From: Pyropia haitanensis
Taxonomy: Eukaryota > Rhodophyta > Bangiophyceae > Bangiales > Bangiaceae
NCBI GenBank assembly: GCA_008729055.1
Contig: SDUX01000001.1
Location: 992,001 to 1,056,000, forward strand
DNA: 64,000 bases
Direction of reading: 5' to 3'
A model generated the notes under the pieces. It ran no database searches. It was not told where the DNA came from and was given only the letters and a program-made list of their open reading frames with translations. Position 1 is the first letter of the stretch. Every line of letters starts with the position of its first letter. Below are positions 10,390 through 24,484 of the stretch, in pieces. The translations under genes were made by a program, and so were the position numbers.

Positions 10390-13339
10390 ATGGGGAGAAG
10401 CAGACTGCGCATTGGGCAGTGGGCTTCAGTGGCTTGCGGCCTTGTGGTGATAGCCGTCTTTGTGGTGGCCGTCGCTGGCAACCTGCTCGCTGTGGACCTT
10501 GGATCAGGATACCTCAAGGTATGGTGTGGGCTTTGTTCTAGGTGCCTTTGCGCGTGGTGGGACTCATTTCAGGTTCTGGTTGCTGTCTGTCCATCGACCA
10601 TTGCCTCGCTACTGCAGGGCTGGACGTGGCTGCTTGACCGAGACGACGTCACTTGACAGCAGCCTATGCTGACTGGCCGGCTGACTCATTCTTCTTTGCA
10701 TGCTGTTTCTGCGCGCCTTTCTACCTGCCTCTCTTTTGTCTTAGGTTGCTGTCGCGCGGCCTGGCAAGGGCCTGGAGTTGGTTACCAATGAAGCATCTAA
10801 ACGCAAGACACCCACAGTCGTGGCTTTCACCCTAGATGGCGAGCGCTTGTTTGGTGACCCTGCCCTGGCGTACGCCCCGAAGGCGCCCACCCGGGCCATT
10901 CTGGCACCGTTGGGCTACCTCGGCAACGCCTCTGCGCGGGTGGAAATCCCCGCGGGCGCCACGTCCTCTGCCCCAGCCCTGACCTTGACGGGCGTTGACC
11001 TTGTAGCCATGATCCTTGCCCTGGCGCGACAGCACGCAGCCGCCGCGCTGGGTGCCCCCGAGTCTTCTGTCCGCGACACGGTTGTGACCGTACCGTCGTG
11101 GTACTCAGCGCCGCATCGGGCGGCGTTGGCAGATGCTGCTTCCGTCGCGGGTCTCAACGTGCTGGCACTGGTCAACTCCAACGCGGCAGCGGCGCTCAAG
11201 TACGCTCTGGACAACAAGGCCAGTGTGGCACCGACCGCAACTGCTGCCGCGTCGTCGTCACCGTCTCCCACTGTCGGGGCTTCCAAGGAGAAGGACGCCC
11301 ACTTTGCTCTTTTTGTTGACGTTGGCGCTGGCAGCACCGTCGCGACTGTGGTGCAAATTGACAACAAGAAAGCCGGGCGGTCGGCCACGAAGCTCCCCAG
11401 CGCGGTGACGGTGCTTTCCCACGGGTGGGACCGCACGCTTGGCGGCCGTGCGCTAGATGATGTGATTGTTGCGCGCCTGGTGACCGCCTTTGACAAGCAG
11501 CGGGGTCTGCCGGCGGGCTCTGACCGGTCGGCGGCGCACAACCCGCGCGTGGTCACCCGCCTTCGCAAGGAGGCTCAGAAGGTGCGCGAGATGCTCAGCG
11601 CCAATGTGGAGGCCCACGTGGCGGTGCCGTCTCTGGTGGGTGACGAGGACCTGACCAGCACTGTGGTGTCTCGGGCGGACTTTGAGTCTGATGCGGCCTC
11701 GACTCTGGCGCGGATCACCGCGCCCGTGACGCGTGCACTGTCGTCGGCGGGCATTACGGCCGACCAGCTGGACGCGGTGGTGCCGCTCGGCGGTGCGTCG
11801 AGGACGCCCAAGCTCCAGCAGCTGCTGTGCGAGGCGCTGGGCCGGTCCACTCTCAACAAGAGCGTGAATGCCGACGAAGCGGCAGTGATGGGCGCTGCCT
11901 TCCTGGCGGCCTCTTTGTCACCTACCTTCAGAGTACGGGCGTTGGACCTGGCCGATGTGTCTCCACGGGCCGTGTCGGTGGCGGTTCGTCGGGAGCCGGG
12001 CGCTGCCTCGGCGGGTGCTGGTGAGTTTCAAAACGCCACACTGTTCGCGGCGGGCTCCAAGCGGCCGGCCACGAAGAAACTGACCGTCCGTCGCAAGGAT
12101 GACTTTACGCTGTCCCTGTTCTTGGAGCCGCATCCCGCACCTTCGGAGGACGCCAACGCGGGTGCGGTGGTCGAGGATACGAGCGACTTGGAGCGCGCCC
12201 TGTATGGTCGTTACACGGTTGCTGGTGTGAGTAAGGTGTTTGCCAAGCGCCGGTCCCCCACTTCGGAGACGGATGCGTCGCCCAAGGTGACCCTCTCCTT
12301 CTCGTTGGACCACTCGGGGCTCGTCCGAGTGGAGGCAGCCGAGGCCGCCCTTGAAGAGACGGTGTGGACGACGCCAGCGCCGACGCCAACGCCGTCTGCA
12401 GACGTCTCGCCTGACGCCAAGTCCAAGAAGAAGACTGCCAAGGAGTCGGCCACGCCTACAGGGAGCCCGAAACCCGTGGCCAAAACTATCATCCATCGCC
12501 AGTCCCTTGTTGTGACTGAAGTAGCTGCTGTGGCCGGTGACACGGACGGCAACGTCGGCGGCTGGCGGCTCAGCGAGCCCGACTTGGCCACTTCGCGCGC
12601 CACGTTGGCCGCTCTGAATGCTGCCGCGAACGACCGCACTGCCCGTGCCGACGCCCTCAACGCTCTTGAGGGGCTGGTACTTCAAGCTCGCGCCTCCCTG
12701 CGTCTGGGCGGCGACGATTCGGAAGCGCTCGAGGTGGTATCTACTGAAGCTGAGCGGGAGGCGCTCATTGAGCTGATGGATGCGGCCGAGGACTGGATGT
12801 ACACCGACGCGGCGGGCTCCACTGCCGCACTTGTTGCCAAGAAGGAGGAGGTGTCCGCAGCGGTGTCGCCGCTCTTCACTCGCGCCACCGATTACGCGGC
12901 ACGACCAAAGGCGGTGGCCTCGTTGCGGGAGGCACTCGCCCAGTCAGCGGCGCTGACAACTGCCGCGCGCGCGGCGCGCAACGCGCCCAGTGGGGATTCG
13001 GACGAGGCCAAGGCCGCAGCGGAACAGGTACTGGCGGCGGCTGAGAGTGCCGCGGCCGTCGCAACCACCTGGTTGACGGACGTAGAAACCGCGGCGTCGG
13101 GCCAGCCAGCCACCGGCAACGTGGGCTACACTGCAGCGCAGGTGGAGGAGCAGGCCGCTGCTGTACGGCGAGCAGCAGGGGCTGTGCGCAAACTGCCCCC
13201 GCCTCTGCCAGTCGCTTTGCCGAGCCCTTCTACTGCAGAGGCAACGACAGGTGAGTCTGCGGCGTCGGCCGAGCCGACCACGGCAGACGCGTCCCCGTCG
13301 CCTGCTGGGTCGGGGGACTCCAAGCATGATGAGCTTTGA
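10390..13339 (+). CDS. HYOU1: ER-lumenal Hsp70 family chaperone, HYOU1/GRP170/LHS1 type, two exons
   Basis: Exons 10390..10518 and 10745..13339, 907 residues. The intron (GTATGG...GTCTTAG) falls after the phosphate-1 motif DLGSGYLK. Residues 14-31 are a hydrophobic signal sequence. The Hsp70 nucleotide-binding domain follows: TPTVVAFTLDGERLFGD, LFVDVGAGSTVATVV as the phosphate-2 element, and VVPLGGASRTPKLQQLL as the adenosine motif. A shortened beta domain and a long Ala/Glu-rich helical region resemble Grp170/Hsp110 rather than BiP. The C-terminus is KHDEL, an ER-retrieval signal. This family acts as nucleotide exchange factor for BiP and as a holdase, and is usually induced by the unfolded-protein response; no UPR element was identified. 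The coding sequence has no frame break. Confidence 0.92.
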
Positions 13340-14247
13340 ACAGGTCCTCCCCCTTTAGGAAGCGACACGCGCGCGCTGCTGCCACAATAAGTAAAGTGAA
13401 TGCCCCACGCACACGTATCCAGTACGGCTGTGGAACCAGAGACGATGGTGAGTGGACACACACGGGAAGCCCCTGAGAAGTAGACGTTTGCTGCAACCCA
13501 TGACTACTACCCGGAACGCCTGCAGAGATGCGAACGTCCTGTCTCCCATCCTGGCAGTTCGTCTCGCGATCGTCACCGTCCACCACATCGATCATGGAGG
13601 AGGTGAGGCTTGGAGAGCGGTGAGGACACCTACAATGGCAGCACGGGCGACAACACGAGATTAGGACACAACCGTTTACACTAGCGAGCGCAACAGGCCA
13701 CAGCGTGGCGCCGCCACTACCCGACCATCAAAAAAAAGCACATGGCGTCACAGGCGAGGAGAGCTGCCCTGGACCGTGGGGCAAGCGCTCTAGAAGGGCG
13801 CACGCACCGGGCCAGAGGCCGCCGCAAGTGACTTGATAAGTGAGAGAGGCCCAGGCCCCAGATCTATCACAGGGTGCCACCAGGGCTGGACTACCAACGC
13901 AGAGCAGCCAGGGGAGGGGGGCGGGGCTGGGTGAGGGGAAAAAAAGCTGCCTCAAACACCAGAGGCAGGCGAGAAAAAAAAAAAAAGGGGAACGAGAGCG
14001 GGCAGGACATGACACTTCTACTGACTCGAACAGGCCCCACGCACACATATCGGTGATGATGATCACTGTATGCTTGAGGCCACGACCAGACTCGCGGCCA
14101 AGATGACTCCCAAAACGGGGTCTCGGGGGAGCACCAGACTTCCGCGACACGGCAACAGGGACGGCGGCAGCAAGGATGTCTGTAAAGCGTAGCAAGAGCC
14201 AGTGACCGCCTTCAGCCAAAGGCCGAGTGCAGAGATCACCTTACGGG
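13340..14247. other. Convergent spacer between HYOU1 and the cyclin
   Basis: 3' regions of two convergent genes. It contains an A tract at about 13976..13986. No open frame with recognisable content and no RNA gene were found. Confidence 0.5.
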
Positions 14248-16512
14248 CTAGAAGGTTGACACCGAACGCAGCGGCGGCGGCGCCACCGGACCAGAGGGAT
14301 ACCCATACCCGTCGCCGCCACGCTCCGGCCCATAAGACCAACGGTCAAACGTGCGCTCGGGCTGTGCGGCCGGTGCGGCGCCCAGGACGCCGCCAACTCG
14401 AAGGTCACCGTCAACCATCGTCGCCCGAGCTGAATAGCGATCGCCGGCAGCGCCCCAGCCCGACACATTATCCCACCCACTGCGACCATGACTGGCCGGT
14501 GCCACGGGAGGTACTCCAGCCATGACGGGCGCCGGCTGGCCACCCAGACCGCCAGAAAACAGGGGCTCCTCTGCGCCGTAACGACTGAACCAGGCAGCAT
14601 CGCCGCCAGGCTTCGAACCTGCACGGGATGCCGGTGGCGCCCGATGATGAACGTCCGCCACTGGTCCGTCACGTCCACAAAACAGCTGGTGCTGATCGGC
14701 CAACAGCCGCGCCTGCGTCGCCGAGTCGAGGCGCCTGTCCAGCTCAGCCGTGGCCGCCACACGCGCGAGAGGGGGTGGCGCGCAACGATACAGCGAACGG
14801 GGCGAGTGCACTTCCCGCTCCAGCTGCCGCATCTCGTTGGCATGTTGGTGCTCCCGCTGCCGCTGCAGGTCATGTTGTTGCTGCAGATGGAAATGTTGCT
14901 CGTACGTGTGCATGGCACTTTCCTGCACCTGATGCATTTGATGCACGTGGCGGTCATGCTCCATCCGCTGCTGCTGCTGCTGCTGCTGCTGCCACTGCTC
15001 CTGATCAACCCGGTAGCGGCACTTGTGGTCATACTCGTTGGTCGACAACACCATGTGGACACCACCATGGGTGTAGGATAAGCGTGAGCCATCAGCGGAT
15101 CGGGGGGGCAGATCGGACACATCCATCGCGCAGCGCTGGCGAGACACGCCATCATCTGCGCCACTCCCCGCCTCCCCGTCATAGGCAGCGCCATACGATG
15201 AAGGCGGAGGGCCCCGCTCCGGGCCCCGAGACGGCTCGACGTCGGCGTACGATCCGACGGCGAGGCCGTAGGGGGCACGGCCCCAACACGCCCCATTGCC
15301 GCCGCCGACGCCGCTTCGAATGACGGTGGTGGCACCACCGCTTCCGATAGCACCCCCAATCGAGCCGCCCGACGCCGCCATGCCCGACGACTGCCTGTAC
15401 GTCGTCGACGACACACTGACAAAGGACGAGTAAGACGTGTAGGCCGCGTTGCCGTCATACCCCGCGTCCGATCCGTCCATCCCCGACTTGCCCATCCCCC
15501 CGCCACTGCCCGCTGCCCACATATCGATGGCCACCGCAGGCTTAGGCGGGGGCGGCGTGGGCGCCGACGGAGGCAACGGCAGACGTAGACCTCCCGAGTG
15601 CTGGTCGTACGACGAAGGGCCGTCAACGTTGGGTGGCGGCGGAGGCATGAGCTCGCCGATGAGGTAGGCCTGCAGCAGCTGTACCGGCGGCACAGTGGAA
15701 AACTTGAGATCGCTGCAGTCGGAACAGCCACCGCAACCACCCTGGCACACGTACTCCCCCGTCGCACTGATAGAGGCCGAAGCTTCGTCCAGCAGAGCCA
15801 GTGGCTGCGGGGTAAGCCGTGCACGAAGACCAGTTGCGTAGCCGTGCGCGGCAGCTAAAGCCGCCACCGCCGGGTTGGCCGCCACGGCTACAAGAAGCTC
15901 CGTTTCCATCGTCATATACTGCTCAGGCGTCACGTGCAGACGGAAGCGGACCGACGCAAGAAAGGCCAACTCCAGCTGCTTGAGCTCCGACGTTGACACC
16001 CCGCCCACCGACGCGTAAAAGGAGTTGGAATAGTAGACATCGTCGTGCACCTTGGAGGCCAGTACCACGGCCGTGAGGGCGAGCAAGCACGCCGACGCCG
16101 ATTCCATTCGCAACGCCGCTGCAGGCGGCGCGTCGGCAGCACGGTCCAACAGCAGCACCGACAACACAAGGGAGGCCGGGGAGCAGCCAACGCCAGACAG
16201 CACCTGCGTCAGGTAGTCGGGAAGGCTCAGAGACGTCGGGCGGGGCGAGCGGAACATGGACGCGAGCGATTCGGGGCCAGGAGGAGGGAAGCGAGCGGCT
16301 GCCAGGTCCCCCGCCGCCGCACGGGCGACAAACGCCGTGTGCACCGCCGTGGCAGTGGCGGCGCCGCTGGCCGCCAGCGGGGCTGGCCAGCGTCGAGATC
16401 CGCGACGGACCAGACGCGCATCTTCACCAAGCGCCACGCTAGGGGGGGGGGCGTACCCCCGGTGTCCACCACCGTCCCCTTCCAGGTCGGGGTAGTAGCC
16501 GGGACCCCCCAT
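14248..16512 (-). CDS. P-type (PHO80-like) cyclin with long disordered tail
   Basis: Single exon, 754 residues if translation starts at the ATG at 16512; an upstream in-frame start would add 15 residues. The cyclin box lies at about residues 75-210 and carries the P/U-type signature: SLSLPDYL, LLLDRAAD, ASKVHDDVYYSNSFYASVGG, VSTSELKQLELAFL and RFRLHVTPEQY. Family members bind a Pho85- or CDKA-like kinase and act in phosphate signalling or cell-cycle control; the partner here is unknown. After the box about 540 residues are low complexity, with Gly/Ser/Pro stretches and a poly-Gln tract of eight encoded by CAG near residue 510, followed by a His/Gln/Met-rich segment. Plant P-type cyclins are usually near 200 residues, so the tail is an unusual extension, although the frame is open throughout. 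Confidence 0.85.
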   Translation of the reverse strand: MGGPGYYPDLEGDGGGHRGYAPPPSVALGEDARLVRRGSRRWPAPLAASGAATATAVHTAFVARAAAGDLAAARFPPPGPESLASMFRSPRPTSLSLPDYLTQVLSGVGCSPASLVLSVLLLDRAADAPPAAALRMESASACLLALTAVVLASKVHDDVYYSNSFYASVGGVSTSELKQLELAFLASVRFRLHVTPEQYMTMETELLVAVAANPAVAALAAAHGYATGLRARLTPQPLALLDEASASISATGEYVCQGGCGGCSDCSDLKFSTVPPVQLLQAYLIGELMPPPPPNVDGPSSYDQHSGGLRLPLPPSAPTPPPPKPAVAIDMWAAGSGGGMGKSGMDGSDAGYDGNAAYTSYSSFVSVSSTTYRQSSGMAASGGSIGGAIGSGGATTVIRSGVGGGNGACWGRAPYGLAVGSYADVEPSRGPERGPPPSSYGAAYDGEAGSGADDGVSRQRCAMDVSDLPPRSADGSRLSYTHGGVHMVLSTNEYDHKCRYRVDQEQWQQQQQQQQRMEHDRHVHQMHQVQESAMHTYEQHFHLQQQHDLQRQREHQHANEMRQLEREVHSPRSLYRCAPPPLARVAATAELDRRLDSATQARLLADQHQLFCGRDGPVADVHHRAPPASRAGSKPGGDAAWFSRYGAEEPLFSGGLGGQPAPVMAGVPPVAPASHGRSGWDNVSGWGAAGDRYSARATMVDGDLRVGGVLGAAPAAQPERTFDRWSYGPERGGDGYGYPSGPVAPPPLRSVSTF
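14968..14991. repeat. CTG/CAG trinucleotide repeat (8 units)
   Basis: Eight CTG triplets on the plus strand lie inside the cyclin gene and encode eight Gln on the minus strand. Flanking Gln-rich sequence extends the bias but not the perfect repeat. Confidence 0.9.
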
Positions 16513-19156
16513 GGCCGCCGGCAAGAACAAAACCGCCACCGCTCGCGGGGGGCGCACGTACGTGCGTCAAAACGCACGCACGTGCGCGGGGTCGGGGGGA
16601 GAGGCGGGGCCGCCCGTGGTGGCGGCCGACCCTGAAGCTGCTTGCGCCACTGCCAGCCGCCCGAGGCCGGCCGGGGTGGGCAAACGCGGGAGCGCGACGC
16701 CCCCCCCCCCCGGGTCGGCAACAGGCGGCCGCGGCCCGCGGCCGCTGTGCACGCGCCTACACGCGTGGAGGCATGCAGAGCCGGCGGCGTGTCCCAAACC
16801 CTCCTCCCCCTCCCTCACGCAGCCACACGCCAAACGGCAACGTCCCACTCAACGAGAGAACGGAACAGAAGAAGAAAAAAAACAGCGCAAGCGTGCGGAG
16901 GGGAGGGAATACGTCCACAAACAAAAGGACGGGGAAATAAAGGTGGGACGGGGGCGGGCGGCGACAGGCGCACACCCACCACCACCACCAACCCCACGCG
17001 CCCGGCGCGGGCGTTAACGCCCACTACTCAGGGCGCGGGGCAGGCCCGCGTTAGCGGCAGCGGCACGTCACGACGGCAGCACGCCGCTGCGACGCAGCGG
17101 GGACCACCACCACCACCACCACAGTGGGGGGGGGGGGGGGGGGGAGGGGCGGGACGGGCGGGTAAGGGGGGGGGAAGGAGCCGCTGCGGGCATGCGGCGA
17201 CACCCGCAACGCCCCCGCCCCGACGCCGACCCCCGCCCGACTACAGACGCCGAGTCAAACCGGCGGCCGCCGCCGCGCCGCCGTCGCCGCCGCTCGGCCG
17301 CCGCCGCCGCCGCTGCAGTTCAGCGGGGCCTGGGCGGTACCCCGCCCCCCCCCCCCCACCAGCAGAGGCAGGGGGCCGGCAGTCGACGTCGGCCGAGGGG
17401 TGTGGACCACCCCTCGCTGGAAGCGCGGTGGGAGGGGGGGTAACCCCCTCCGCCCCCCCCGCGCGCCCCCCTGTGCGCACACGCCATTTGCAGAAATTTG
17501 GCGTGGTGTGACTCCATCACGCGCTGCTGGCTGCGGCAGGCGGATGGGAAGGGGGAGGGGCGGCCGCGGCGAGGTGGGCCGCGGCCAGCGACGGCCGCCG
17601 GCCTCCAACTGAAGATACCCGTGTGAAAGAGGGGGGGGGCTCGGCGGGTTTCACCGACGACTGTTTGGGGGGCCCCCCTGCGGGTCGTACGGCGGAGTCT
17701 GGTTGGAGAGGTGGCCGGGCCCGTCACATTCCCTTTACAGTGACCGGTTTTGATGAGGGCGGCCCCGCTGTCGAGCGCTGCGCGCGGCCGCACCCTGTTG
17801 CGGTTGTCGTGGCCCCGGCGCTGGCCGCACGTCCAGCGAGGTCGGCGTCTCAGAGGGTCAGACTAGGGTCGCGGGTGGGCGCTCCTCGCGCCCTGGCCCG
17901 TTCGGCGATGGCCTCACAAATGTACTCTTTCGCAGCGGGAGGGGCGGGAGGCGGACACCTCCCCGAGCCCCCCTCCCAGTTGTGCCTCCAGTGCCCCCAA
18001 GGTGCCCCTGGCCTCGGCCTTGCCGGGACCGCTCGGCCCGCCCTTACCAAAGGCCGTGTCTGATTTGCTTGCTGTCCTGGTCCTGCCGAGCGCTGACTGG
18101 GTGCTCCGAATCTTGTTCCGCCGCCGCTGCCGTGGAGGCACGCCCCGAGCGCGGATTGGCAAGCCCGACCCGTCCCTCGGTCGCGAGGCTCGGTGGTGAT
18201 ATAGGGGCACCAGCTGGGTGTTGGCACGGGATGATGATGATGTGGCTATGTATCGGGCTCGAGTGACTCAATCCTGTTGCAGCGCTCGTGGATTGCCTGG
18301 CCTTTGGCCCAGGTGGAGGCCTGGCCCGACAGCAGCTGCGCGTGCAGGTGGCCTCTCAAATGTTGAGCGGGATGCGTGTCCTCGATTACGCGCGTCATCC
18401 CATTGGCTGCTCGGCTCGTACTGGCACAACGCCAGTCGCGTCCAAAGCCAAGATTTTTTCATTGGGAACCGCGGTACTGTACGGTACACCACACAGGTAG
18501 GGACGGGCGGGAATGGCGGGAGAGCTCGCACTCGCGGCATTTGGGCGATGACACCACGGGGGCCCCCATTGCCGCGGTCTTGGCCGCGCGCCTTGCTGCA
18601 GGTGCTGGCACCCGGCCGGTGCTGGCACCCGGCTGTGCGAGCCCGGCCTCGTCCCTGCCAGCTCCGGTCTCTCCCCGCGCGCCGCGTGCCGACACACGGG
18701 TGTGCTGGGGGGGTCATCGACAGGGCGACGGCCGACTTGGAACGTGGTATTGGTGGCGACGGAGCTTCCACCACCCCTGCGGCTGGACTGCCCACCGCTG
18801 CATCGTGCACAGGTCGGGGGTGACCCGCCGCAGGACACGTCGGGTCCTACCCTGCAACCGCGGGACACCTCGCTGGGCACTCGCCTCGGCCCTCCTTTGC
18901 ACGGCAGACCCACGTTTTCTCCGTTGCCCAGCAGTTGCGATAGGCCGCAGCCGCCGCCGCTACCGTCACTCGTCAGCCGGCTGTCGGTGCCCGTCGACGT
19001 GGTGCCTGCGTGCGGCGCACGTCACGCGCCACGAGCCGTCTCCCCGTTGCCGTTGACGGGTCTGACCACCCGTCAACCTTGCGTGACGACCGCCAGCAGC
19101 CGTGCGCCGTTACGTACTCCGTTGCGCTCTGCGCTCTCCGCACTCCCCCCCCCCCC
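16513..19156. other. GC-rich spacer with homopolymer tracts, no confident gene
   Basis: Spacer between the divergent cyclin and epimerase-like genes. It holds a 19-base G run (17126..17144) and other C and G runs. Around 17.6-18.5 kb composition is more mixed and there is a possible exon (see findings), but no family is recognised. The remainder is low-complexity GC. Confidence 0.4.
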
Positions 19157-20548
19157 ATGACGGCGTTTTTGGTCGCTGGGACGCGCCCTGCACCGCACCG
19201 CCGCCCCCGCTGTGCGTGCCGACGACACCCGCCGACGGCGGCGGCGGCGCCGCCGCCGCCGCCGCCACCCCCCCCCACCGCCGCGCGGCCGCCCGTGGCG
19301 CCCGACCCACGCCCAGCGGGAGCGGCGGGCCGCGGCGGGCCGCCGCTGCCGCCCGGCTCGCACGTGCTCTTCCTCGGCGGCGGCTACACCGCCGTCGCCG
19401 TCGCGGCCGCGGCGGTGGCGGCGGCGGCCGCTGCGGGCGCACCGCCCCCGGCGATGACCATGACCACCCGCTCGCGGGCGCGGGCAGCGGCGCTGGCCGC
19501 CGCGGGCGTCACGCCCGTGCTGCTCGACGGCGGGGGCGAGCCGGCGGGCTGCCCGCCGGCGCTCGCCACCGCCCTCGCCACCGCCACGCACGTCCTGGCG
19601 ACGGCGCCGCCGCCCGACCCGTTCCTGCCGTGGCTGTGTGGCGCCGGCGCCGGCGCCGGCGGCGTGAGCTCCCGGCTGCCGGCAGCGCCGCCACTGCCCG
19701 CTGCGCCGGCGCTGGTGTGGGCGGGTGTGACCTCGTCCACCTCTGTGTATGGGGACCGCCGCGGCGGGCGGGTGGACGAGCGCACGCCGGTGGCGGCGGC
19801 GGGCCTGCCGGCAACGGCGGCGCGGCGGCTGGCGGGGGAGGGCGCGTGGGCGGCGGCCGCCGCGGCGGCGGGCGTGCCGCTGGCCATCTTTCGGCTGGGC
19901 GGGGTCTACGGGCCGGGCCGGTCGGCGCTGGTGTCGGCCGCACGCGAGGACGCGGTCGTGGCGGCAGCAGCGGCGGCGGCGGCTGCGTCGGTGGGGCGAG
20001 CGGCACGGCCAAGGCGCGGGCGGGACGGCCTCGCCGCGGAGGGGGGTGGCGGCAGTGGCGCGGCTGGGGGTGAGGGGCAGGGGGCTGCCGCTGACGCGCT
20101 GCTCGTCAACCGGGTGCACGTGGGCGACGCGGCGGCGCTCATCCTGGCCGCCGCCGCGGGGGCGGGGTCGCCCCTGCCAGCGACGGCCGGCGGCGGCAGC
20201 CCCACCCCCGCGCGCGTCCCCCCTCCGGCCGTGGTCTACAACGCCGTCGACGGCGTGCCGGCGCCGCGGGCGGCCGTCTTTGCTGCCGCCCGGTCGCACC
20301 TGGCGCGGCCGGGCGTGGCGGCAGCCGTCGCGGCCACGGTGGGGCGCCCGCGCGGCGGTGCGACCGCCGCCCCCATCGGCGGCCGTCGTGCGCGGGAGCG
20401 AGCGTCCAAGGCGGTCGACGGGGAGTGGTCGTACGCGTCGCTGCGCGTGGCGCGCGTGTACGGCGGGTACGACGACGGCCTCGCCGCCCTGGCGGGGGGG
20501 GAGGAGTGGCCCTTTGGGGGGGCCTGGACCGCCGCCGCCCTCGGTTGA
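19157..20548 (+). CDS. NAD(P)-binding epimerase-like (atypical SDR) protein, probably organelle-targeted
   Basis: Single exon, 463 residues. The first 65 residues are Arg/Ala/Pro-rich with few acids and resemble a transit peptide. A Rossmann start follows (HVLFLGGGYTAVAVA), then SSTSVYGDRRGGRVDERTP and FRLGGVYGPGR, which match the YeeZ/SDR_a5-type epimerase-like branch; VNRVHVGDAA and VVYNAVDG are typical later elements. The catalytic YxxxK is not evident, as in many atypical SDRs, so the reaction is unknown. Long Ala and Gly stretches, for example near residues 258-300, interrupt the fold compared with the usual 280-330 residue family length. The ATG at 19157 directly follows a C tract and is the first ATG before the leader; in-frame sequence upstream is open, so an earlier start is possible. 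Confidence 0.75.
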   Translation: MTAFLVAGTRPAPHRRPRCACRRHPPTAAAAPPPPPPPPPTAARPPVAPDPRPAGAAGRGGPPLPPGSHVLFLGGGYTAVAVAAAAVAAAAAAGAPPPAMTMTTRSRARAAALAAAGVTPVLLDGGGEPAGCPPALATALATATHVLATAPPPDPFLPWLCGAGAGAGGVSSRLPAAPPLPAAPALVWAGVTSSTSVYGDRRGGRVDERTPVAAAGLPATAARRLAGEGAWAAAAAAAGVPLAIFRLGGVYGPGRSALVSAAREDAVVAAAAAAAAASVGRAARPRRGRDGLAAEGGGGSGAAGGEGQGAAADALLVNRVHVGDAAALILAAAAGAGSPLPATAGGGSPTPARVPPPAVVYNAVDGVPAPRAAVFAAARSHLARPGVAAAVAATVGRPRGGATAAPIGGRRARERASKAVDGEWSYASLRVARVYGGYDDGLAALAGGEEWPFGGAWTAAALG

Positions 20549-21454
20549 GACACGGGAAGGGTGGAGGGGTGGTGGCACGCCGGCTGACCCTGTCCTCGCA
20601 CTTGTGGCGAGACGCGATCCACGAGGGGCCGCCTCGGCACTTGGTGGGTGGCCACCTCAAGGTAAGTTGGCTGGATGGGCCGCTCGAAGCCGCGGCGTGT
20701 CGCGTTGGGCACGGCAGCGCCACGGCCGCGCATGCGCACGGGCAGTGTGCGACCTGGTTCTAGAGACGAGGCGCGTCCGTGGTGCGCTTCCGCGGCGCCA
20801 GCAGGCTCTTGCACCTCGATGGTGGACCACTACCACTGATATCGGGGTCTAGTGCACCACCCCGCTGTGCTCGTCACGAACCGTCACGCGGGTGGACGCG
20901 TGGGCGGGTCAGCATCCCGCCGGGCAAGGAATGCACAGCCCGGAGCACACGGACACTCGTGGTGTCGCTGGGCCGGGCTGGGCGTCCGCTGTGCTGGCAC
21001 CTGTGCACCAATGCCGAATCGCCAAGCTAGACCGCACCCTCTCGAGTAGGTCGGACTCAACAACGGCGCGCGGCAACTGGTGAAATAGACAGCTACGACC
21101 ATGCGGCACACTGGCGCTCTCATCGGCAGCATGTGCACACACCACACCGCGGGAGCGCGGCCTTACGAGCCGGCGCCTGAGGGCGACAGCCATCATGGAG
21201 ACGCCAAAACGCTTGAATGGTCGGGAAACAGAAGCGGGCGGTCCCAGCGGCAGAACATGGTGGAGCGTGCAGCATATAAAAAACAATGCGAGCACTACTC
21301 TCTGCAGCACAAAAGAGATGCAACTCGAACGCGACGCAGACGCAGTCATTACTCGTCACGTGCACACACACACACACTTGAAGCGAGGAAGGAAGGAAGG
21401 CTCTCGGATGGGCGCACCACCCTGCGAGCCAGCGGCATTGGGCGGCAGGGCGGC
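20549..21454. other. Convergent spacer
   Basis: Region between the 3' ends of the epimerase-like gene and the small plastid-protein gene. GC is moderate and a short CA repeat lies at about 21361..21377. No supported gene. Confidence 0.45.
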
Positions 21455-21987
21455 TTACTCCTTGACCGGCGGCGTCAGCAGCGCAATGATGATGCCAATG
21501 ATGACCAAGCCCGCGACGGGGCCCGTGTAGCCACCAAAGTCCTGTAGGTGGGAGAGAGTCCAACACAGGGCAGTCGCGCATGGAGCAGTAACAAACAGGC
21601 GGGATATGAGCAACGGTTGTGTCAGAATGCATTGCAAAAAGATCACCAGTGCACAGCAACCGTATCCCAGATCAAACGCATGAAACGCACACACCAACAG
21701 GCAACACAGTAGCCCGGATGTGCCCTGTACACGCCCCACGGCAAAGCGCAGACACCAGTCACAGTGAGAAAAAAAACCAAGCGACTCGTAGCTCAACGTA
21801 CGCCATCCGCAGCCCCGAGGGTGACCAGCGAGTTGCTGATCGATGCCACCACCGGCTCCAGGCTCATGACCGGCCCCGTCGTGCGGCGGGAGATGGCAGC
21901 AGACACGCGGGTGCCGGTAAAGGCAGACGTCGCTGGCCGCGCGGGCGCAGACGCACGAAACACCGCGGCGGCGCCAACAAAGGCCAT
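21455..21987 (-). CDS. Small single-span membrane protein with plastid-type leader, two exons
   Basis: Exons 21987..21802 and 21541..21455 on the minus strand, 90 residues. The intron begins GTACGT and ends CACCTACAG in phase 0. The protein begins MAFVGAAAVF followed by an Arg/Ser/Thr/Ala-rich stretch without acids. A Phe close to the N-terminus is characteristic of plastid import signals in red algae and glaucophytes. The mature part is short: after VASISNSLVTLGAADG comes DFGGYTGPVAG and one hydrophobic span (about residues 71-84), ending LLTPPVKE. Size and layout resemble small nuclear-encoded thylakoid subunits, but I do not match it to PsbW, PsbX, PsbY, PetM or any other named subunit. 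Thylakoid location is inferred. Confidence 0.7.
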
Positions 21988-24484
<2,497 letters not shown>

